A DNA stretch of 64,000 nt, from assembly GCA_014804355.1 (NCBI GenBank), contig JAAUZY010000060.1:1-64000 (forward strand). Reading direction: 5' to 3'. Under the pieces are notes generated by a model. That model saw only the letters and a program-made list of their open reading frames with translations. It did not search any database and was not told the origin of the DNA. This document shows positions 58,065 to 64,000 of this stretch, piece after piece. The stretch comes from Lachnospiraceae bacterium (GTDB lineage Bacteria > Bacillota > Clostridia > Lachnospirales > Lachnospiraceae). Every line of letters starts with the position of its first letter. Within the stretch, counting starts at the first letter, position 1. A program made the position numbers and the translations under genes.

Positions 58065-59027
58065 TTACGCTCTGCCTGCCAGTGCCTGAGCGATATCCTC
58101 TTTCATGGCGAGCACCGCCGCTCTGGACGCGTCCGCAAAATTCTCCGCACCGTACTTTGCATACTGCTCCTGCTGATATGCCGCGATAATGCCACGGGAA
58201 GAGTTGACGATAGCTCCCAGCCCGTCCCGGTCAAAGAAATGCACCAGATCCGCGCCTTTTCCGCCCTGTGCACCGTATCCCGGCACAAGAATATAGGCCT
58301 TCGGCATGATATCCCGCAGAATCCTGCCCTGCTCCGGATAGGTCGCTCCCACAACAGCGCCGATGTAACTGTAAGATTCACCCATACATTCCGCGCCCCA
58401 TGCAGCCACCTGCTCTCCCACGATCTCATAGACCGGTCTGTCCGTGCCCTGTCCGCCGTCTTCTGCCGCTTCGGTCCGCACCACTCTATCCTGCAGTTCT
58501 CCGCTGCTGGGGTTGGATGTCTTAACCAGCACGAAAATGCCTTTCTTTTCCTCCTGACATACCTTGATAAAAGGTCTGACCCCGTCAGAACCCAGATAGG
58601 GATTCACGGTCACAAAATCCTCATCAAATCCCCTGCACATGGTACTGCCTACCTTAACCTGTCCCAGATGTCCTACCGCATATGCTTCCGAGGTAGAACC
58701 AATATCGCCGCGCTTGATATCGCCGATCACCACCAGATCCTTCTGCTTACAGTAATCGACCGTCTTCTGAAAAGCGATCAAGCCCTCGATACCGAACTGC
58801 TCATACATGGCAATCTGCGGTTTCACAGCCGGAATCAGGTCATATATGCTGTCAACGATCACTTTATTGTACTGCCAGATCGCCTCCGCGGCACCTTTCA
58901 TCGTCTCACCGTACTCCGCATACGCCTTCTTCTGTATATGTTCCGGCACAAACTTCATGGTAGGGTCCAGCCCTACCACGATCGGTGCCTCTGTCTTTTT
59001 GATTTTATCCACTAATTTATTGATCAT
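58065..59027 (-). CDS. pyrF: Orotidine 5'-phosphate decarboxylase
   Basis: PIVVGLDPTMKFVP, VIGDIKRGDIGSTSEAYA, ILVPGYGAQGGKGAD; start at MINKLVDK (track start 59108). Confidence 0.97.
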   Translation of the reverse strand: MINKLVDKIKKTEAPIVVGLDPTMKFVPEHIQKKAYAEYGETMKGAAEAIWQYNKVIVDSIYDLIPAVKPQIAMYEQFGIEGLIAFQKTVDYCKQKDLVVIGDIKRGDIGSTSEAYAVGHLGQVKVGSTMCRGFDEDFVTVNPYLGSDGVRPFIKVCQEEKKGIFVLVKTSNPSSGELQDRVVRTEAAEDGGQGTDRPVYEIVGEQVAAWGAECMGESYSYIGAVVGATYPEQGRILRDIMPKAYILVPGYGAQGGKGADLVHFFDRDGLGAIVNSSRGIIAAYQQEQYAKYGAENFADASRAAVLAMKEDIAQALAGRA

Positions 59028-59434
59028 AAAGTTTTTCCTTCCAGATCCTGCAATACATACTGATTCTCGATATAGAGCGGAAACTCTTCCTTGGTCACCC
59101 ATGTCCACTCGCCATAATCTTCGGTAAGTATGATATTGGTCTCATCCTCCTCTTTGATCGAACACAGATATGCTATGCCCACACACTGGGTATCACCCAG
59201 CATACTCGACCATGTATACTCTATCCTTTCAATCGTTCCTTCCACCGATAAAAGTTCTTTGACCGCACGAATTACCGTATCATCCGGCGCCTCTCCGTGC
59301 TGTACCTCCGCATCGATAAATTCCCAGACAAACGGCTCTGGGATACGGTCATCCACCCATCTCTTAATCAAAAGATACCTGTTATCCTTCTTAATAATTC
59401 CTTTCACACGTACGAAAGTATTCCTATTCTCCAT
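59024..59434 (-). CDS. Nudix-fold-like protein with degenerate Nudix box
   Basis: FVRVKGIIKKDNRYLLIKRWVDDRIPEPFVWEFIDAEVQHGEAPDDTVIRAVKELLSVEG; ATGA overlap with pyrF. Confidence 0.75.
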   Translation of the reverse strand: MENRNTFVRVKGIIKKDNRYLLIKRWVDDRIPEPFVWEFIDAEVQHGEAPDDTVIRAVKELLSVEGTIERIEYTWSSMLGDTQCVGIAYLCSIKEEDETNIILTEDYGEWTWVTKEEFPLYIENQYVLQDLEGKTL

Positions 59435-59517
59435 TCAGTCACCATACCTTCCTATTTATTACACAGCTTCTGTATTCTCTTCCAAATAGTACCATTGCCC
59501 TTATTGCCTTGTCAATC

Positions 59518-60687
59518 TTATCTCGTCTGTAAAAACTCATATTCCCGTTTTGCCGTTGTATCGTCAGGATACGACCGCAGATAACTGTTCATCAGCGCCG
59601 CCGCCGTCTTATAATCCCGCATGTATTCGTAGGTGACGATCTCATTGAACTTAAGTGTCTGCAGCATACCGTTATCTTCGATATTCATCGCCGCCTGAAA
59701 AGCCTCAAGCGCCGCTTCATATTCACCCATCTGCATTCTGCACAGCCCAAGCTGGTTATAGATTTCCGCCTTGCTCTGGTCATTCTCCGTATAACCGGCA
59801 TAAATACTGGAGGCATAATTATAATCCCCAAGCGCCTCATAGGTTCTGCCCAGATAAAGCGCCGCTCCGTAATCCGTCTCCGTCTTCAGATTCGTCAGCC
59901 GGTTGCGCGCGTTCTCATAATCTCCCATATAATAGCAGATACGCCCCATATCGTAATCGGAGATCGACTTCTCATTCTCCGACAGAGCGTTTTGCAGATA
60001 AGTAAGTCCCGCGTCTTTATACCCATACTCCTCAAGCGCCATGTAGATGCGGATCATCTGGTCATAGTTCTTGCCGTCCAGAGCAACCGCCTCGTCAAAA
60101 TCCGCCTGTGCTCCCTCGAAATCATCCAACGACAGCTTCACGCAGCCCCGCAGATAAAACGCATCCTTTTCTCTGGGACGCAGCGCTAAGATCGCACTGT
60201 AAGCGTCGATCGCGTCCTGCGCCTGCCCGTTCTTATAATAGGCCGTAGCAAGATAATAGTTAATGTCGAAATCCACATCTCCTACCATACCGCTGCCGGC
60301 ATGAAGCGCCGCCTCCAAATAAACAATGGCATCCTCATACTGCGTCAGCCCCATATAGGCAAGCCCCATGCCGCGGTATATAAGCCGCTCGTCCTCACCC
60401 TGTTCCTGTCCGTTCTTAAAACAGTTCAGCGCCTCGTTATATTCCAGCGCCTCCACCGCCTCCATACCCTGCTTCGTATAACTGACCTGCTCCCCGCCGC
60501 ACCCGCTAAGCAGTATCCCCGCCAGCACACACACCGGTATCAATCGTATTCTTCGTAACAATCCGGCCATCGGCCGCCACGTCACGCTATTGTTTTTCTC
60601 ATCTCTATCATTCGTTCTCATGTTCACCGTATCTGTCGTTATCCTACTTTCTCCGTAGTCATCTGTTCTTATATTATGATACCACAC
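59518..60687 (-). CDS. TPR-repeat lipoprotein
   Basis: Lipobox LAGILLSGCGGEQ and repeated TPR motifs. Confidence 0.88.
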   Translation of the reverse strand: MWYHNIRTDDYGESRITTDTVNMRTNDRDEKNNSVTWRPMAGLLRRIRLIPVCVLAGILLSGCGGEQVSYTKQGMEAVEALEYNEALNCFKNGQEQGEDERLIYRGMGLAYMGLTQYEDAIVYLEAALHAGSGMVGDVDFDINYYLATAYYKNGQAQDAIDAYSAILALRPREKDAFYLRGCVKLSLDDFEGAQADFDEAVALDGKNYDQMIRIYMALEEYGYKDAGLTYLQNALSENEKSISDYDMGRICYYMGDYENARNRLTNLKTETDYGAALYLGRTYEALGDYNYASSIYAGYTENDQSKAEIYNQLGLCRMQMGEYEAALEAFQAAMNIEDNGMLQTLKFNEIVTYEYMRDYKTAAALMNSYLRSYPDDTTAKREYEFLQTR

Positions 60688-60720
60688 CGCCCGTCTAAAT
60701 CCAAGTAAAGATTCCCTCTG

Positions 60721-61476
60721 CTACCGCAGATTCCCACACACCAGATCCTTCATAATCCCGAAGAACTCCCGCACCATGTTATTCAGCTGAAAATACACAT
60801 TAGATCGCGCCGATATGCCGCATACATCCTGAAATCCTGCCGCCTTTGCCAGATGCACTCCCCGAAATACATGAAAATTGTTCGTGACGATGCCCACGCT
60901 TACATCCGTCCGCCCGATCAGCGCCTTGCTGTATGCGATATTTTCCGAAGTGTCCGTGGAACGGTCTTCCATCAGGATGCGCTCCGGCGCGATCCCCTTG
61001 TCCGTGAGATACCGGTACATTCCCTCTGCTTCGGTGCAGGGCTCGTTGCTGCCCTGTCCGCCCGACACGACACAAATCGTCCCTTCATTCTCCGTCAGAT
61101 AATCATAAGCCGCGTCCAGCCGGAACTTAAGCACCGCGCTCGGTCCGGCCGGCTTCATCTGCGCGCCCAGCACGATAATATAGTCCAGATCCGCCTTACC
61201 CTTATCATGAAATCTGCTTATAATACATCCTTCTACGATGACAAACAGCACAGCGCCAATAAGCACTGCTGCCAGAAATATCCTCCGGAATATAAGCGGA
61301 ATCTTATCCCATATATTAAAATGCAGCAAAAGCGCAATTCCAAGCAAACACACGCCGCCAAGCGCCCATATCAGATAAAACCTGCTGCCTGACTTGATCC
61401 GAAAGACGACCACACAGTATCCCAGACAAAACAACGCCGCCACAACACATGCAATACTCATGATTTTCTTACCCAT
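60721..61476 (-). CDS. YdcF/SanA-like DUF218 membrane protein
   Basis: YIIVLGAQMKPAGPSAVLKFRLDAAYDYL, VVSGGQGSNEPCTEAEGMYRYLTDKGI, ILMEDRSTDTSENIAYSKALIG. Confidence 0.92.
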   Translation of the reverse strand: MGKKIMSIACVVAALFCLGYCVVVFRIKSGSRFYLIWALGGVCLLGIALLLHFNIWDKIPLIFRRIFLAAVLIGAVLFVIVEGCIISRFHDKGKADLDYIIVLGAQMKPAGPSAVLKFRLDAAYDYLTENEGTICVVSGGQGSNEPCTEAEGMYRYLTDKGIAPERILMEDRSTDTSENIAYSKALIGRTDVSVGIVTNNFHVFRGVHLAKAAGFQDVCGISARSNVYFQLNNMVREFFGIMKDLVCGNLR

Positions 61477-61617
61477 CCTCTACTCCGTTCCGTATATTCC
61501 CGTATAATTAACATTAGTCACCTCATCTCATCATACCGTGCAAATCTTAAATCCCCCAACGTTAATTCTTAAGATTTCATTATCTTTCGGGTATCAAAAT
61601 GCCTCTAAACCCTCACA

Positions 61618-61843
61618 GGCAGATTGCGCAAAATGTTCTCTTGTGTCTTGCGCAGTCATATGAGATTTTCTTAATATTCCGTTCAGTATCCAGAAATTTC
61701 GGGACACGGATGTCCCGAAAAGCCCGCCATGAGCCCGGATGGCGAATGAAGGGCGGTTTCGTCCGTCGTCACAGCCTAACCGGAATATTTTAGAAAATCC
61801 ATATGCCGAAGCCGACACAAGAGAACATTTTGCGCAATCTGCC
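61618..61843. mobile_element. MITE-like nested palindromic element (226 bp)
   Basis: 30-bp perfect terminal inverted repeats GGCAGATTGCGCAAAATGTTCTCTTGTGTC (61618-61647 and 61814-61843), imperfect pairing further in, central TTTCGGGACA-CGGA-TGTCCCGAAA. Confidence 0.7.
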
Positions 61844-61946
61844 CTCCCCGCGTTTATATCAATCACCTTCTACCACCCAATCCATTTTAAGAAAAAAGGA
61901 GCCCACCCCCGGCAGACCCCTCATACCACAACATTATGTTTCTATT

Positions 61947-62294
61947 TTATAACTCCTTAATCACTTCCACCGTCTTGTCATACGCCTTTGTCGCATGTCT
62001 CATATGGTGCATAATGCTCTCCTCATCATAAGGCCCATTCCGCAGCTCCTCCGTCAGAGGACCCACATAATCCAAGATTCCGCCCAGACCGAGATTACCG
62101 CACAGTCCCTTGACCGTGTGCGCATATGTAAACGCATCCTTCCAGTTTTTATCGGCAACCGCCTGCTGCAAACCGCCGTAGTTCTTATCATCCACAAATT
62201 TCTTCAACATTCTCAGATAAAAATCTTCTTTACCCATAAAGCGCTTAAGCACCTCATCGTACTCTACCCCGACTGCCATTAATTTTTCTTTCAT
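61947..62294 (-). CDS. Hpt-domain protein
   Basis: YAHTVKGLCGNLGL phosphotransfer motif; start at MKEKLMAVG (track start 62369). Confidence 0.85.
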   Translation of the reverse strand: MKEKLMAVGVEYDEVLKRFMGKEDFYLRMLKKFVDDKNYGGLQQAVADKNWKDAFTYAHTVKGLCGNLGLGGILDYVGPLTEELRNGPYDEESIMHHMRHATKAYDKTVEVIKEL

Positions 62295-62591
62295 TATGCA
62301 TTCTCCCTTATTCAAAATTAAACAAGAAAATCCTATATTTAGCTTACGTTGTTTTGGGACAAATGGCAAGTGTTTTCTTAAAAAAACAATACCAAAGTTG
62401 GCTCAAACGTTTAAGTTGGTGTAATTATGTATATCCCTATTAAATATACACAAAATCGCTTTGACTATTTTGTCACAATTAGTAAATTATGCTTTTCACA
62501 TCAAAAAAAGCTATTAATTTCGCGTATAATATGGTATTATAACTAAAACGATTAAGTAACGCGATAGGACAATCAACCAGGAGGTTATATT

Positions 62592-64000
62592 ATGAAAAAG
62601 CTGTCTTCCATCAAAGCAAAGATCTCATTCGTCATGATCCTGTTTATCACAGCGGCGGTCATCATTGCCATCATCGTCAATTACAAATCTCTGACTAATA
62701 TGGCTCACGATACGCTGACTGACTACATAAGCGATTCTCTTCTGGAAATCGTCAAAGCGCACGGTGCCGGTATCGATGAATCCATCGAGAAATACAACTC
62801 CACCATGAAATATCTGGACAGTTCGGAGAATTTCTTTGTCTTCCACCTCAACAACGGCAACAAATTTTCCAAAGAAGTACATGCGTCGCTAAAAAAATAT
62901 ATGGAATCCAATCCTACCCATGAGAGCATAAACTACGTGTGCGGCGATGACCTGCTGCTCCTTGCAAGCTCCATCGAATCAACAGAAGGCGTTTCCTACG
63001 CTGATCGGGGATTTGTGAAATATATCATGGAGAACAACCTCCCGGCACAGAGCAATATCTTCTTCGATGAGGAAACAGGCGAACCGATGATCTCTATCGG
63101 CGTACCCCAGACAAGCAACTATGATGACACTACCCTCGGCGGCGTTCTGTTTACCAATATCAAAGTGTCCCTCCTCGCAGATGAGCTCACCGACATCAGC
63201 GTATTTGATTCGGACACCAGTTATGCCTGCCTGTTAGACAGCAACGGTGTCTTCATCTACCATCCGAACGAGTCCCTGGTAGGTACGAAATCCGATAACC
63301 CGACAATCACTGCGGTGGTGGATCAGATCGCTGCCGGCAGCGCGCCTGCCGCCGGTCTTGTCACCAATGAAAGTACCGGACAATATCTGGCTTACAATGT
63401 GTCTGATTTAAATAACTGGATTTTCTGTCTCCTGATGGATCAGGATGTCATTCTGGATCCGCTGGTAGAAATGCGGCAAAGCGCCGTCTCTACCAGCATC
63501 GCTACCTGCCTGATCATTATCGCGGTCTTTACCGTGCTGGGCTTCATTTTCGCAAGCACCATCACCACGCCGATCAAAACCGTAACTAATGTCATCAGCA
63601 GGACTGCCGATCTGGACATCTCTCTGGACACCTCCTATCATTCTCTGCTGAAACATAAGGATGAAACCGGTGAAATGAGCCGTGCCCTCCAGAAGATGAG
63701 GAGTTCCTTCCGCCGTATGATGACAGATATTTCCTCGGCTTCGGAATACATCAGCAACAGCGCGGATCAGCTTCACCAGATCGCAACCACGGTAAACGAC
63801 AATGCCAACGACAATTCCACCACTGCCCAGCAGGTATCCGCCAGCATGGAACATACCGCCCAGAACACGGAATCCATCAGCAATGAAATGCTGGAAGTGG
63901 AGCAGAACACCTCTGACATTACCGCAAAAGCACGGGAAGGTGTAAGTCTGTCCGAAGAAATCATGAAGCGCGCCGAGAAACTCAAGGAAGACACCATACA
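62592..64000 (+). CDS. Methyl-accepting chemotaxis protein, 3' end outside window
   Basis: ATG after AGGAGG at 62579-62584; MKKLSSIKAKISFVMILFITAAVII, Cache-type sensor, HAMP and start of signalling domain; no stop before the window end. Confidence 0.93.
   Translation, partial: MKKLSSIKAKISFVMILFITAAVIIAIIVNYKSLTNMAHDTLTDYISDSLLEIVKAHGAGIDESIEKYNSTMKYLDSSENFFVFHLNNGNKFSKEVHASLKKYMESNPTHESINYVCGDDLLLLASSIESTEGVSYADRGFVKYIMENNLPAQSNIFFDEETGEPMISIGVPQTSNYDDTTLGGVLFTNIKVSLLADELTDISVFDSDTSYACLLDSNGVFIYHPNESLVGTKSDNPTITAVVDQIAAGSAPAAGLVTNESTGQYLAYNVSDLNNWIFCLLMDQDVILDPLVEMRQSAVSTSIATCLIIIAVFTVLGFIFASTITTPIKTVTNVISRTADLDISLDTSYHSLLKHKDETGEMSRALQKMRSSFRRMMTDISSASEYISNSADQLHQIATTVNDNANDNSTTAQQVSASMEHTAQNTESISNEMLEVEQNTSDITAKAREGVSLSEEIMKRAEKLKEDTI

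Noticed and set aside
61594-61866. Minus-strand 90-aa ORF and overlapping plus-strand ORFs
   Set aside because: Both strands of the inverted repeats give DTREHFAQSA-like peptides, so the ORFs are by-products of the palindrome.
1-64000. CRISPR arrays, rRNA, prophage or complete insertion sequences
   Set aside because: No regularly spaced repeats, rRNA motifs, phage structural genes or transposase seen in the sequence or ORF track.

Overview
Chromosomal segment of a Firmicute, probably Lachnospiraceae (inferred from gene content and small-protein families only). Left to right it contains: a type I R-M hsdS/hsdM locus with two inverted hsdS genes sharing a 15-bp inverted repeat; a 754-aa protein with a Crp-like N-terminus; a maltodextrin operon (malQ-malE-malF-malG-GH13 lipoprotein) divergent from a LacI regulator; a split galactan regulon (GH53, an unassigned 627-aa protein, GH42, LacI) with two similar operator-like palindromes; a chemoreceptor with a sigma-D-like promoter; an ECF transporter S-component gene with a structured leader; a VTC polyphosphate polymerase / DUF4956 / CotH-like / CotH operon; two ECF-sigma/anti-sigma loci facing each other around an ABC exporter, with a TPP-aptamer-like sequence in one intergenic gap; tRNA-Trp; an ABC exporter pair; LCP, radA, clpC and GntR genes; purDNME; pyrE/pyrF; an Hpt protein; and a second chemoreceptor running off the right end. 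Non-coding structure not explained by genes includes a two-copy, two-hairpin element with compensatory changes, a 226-bp nested-palindrome MITE-like element, a 29-bp palindromic dispersed repeat, and a 54-bp tandem duplication over a sigma-factor stop codon. The leading candidates for under-described biology are the VTC-DUF4956-CotH/pseudo-CotH operon, the reciprocal full/half HsdS switch, the covarying two-hairpin element, and the TPP-like variant. No database search was possible, so family names come from recognition of motifs in the supplied translations.
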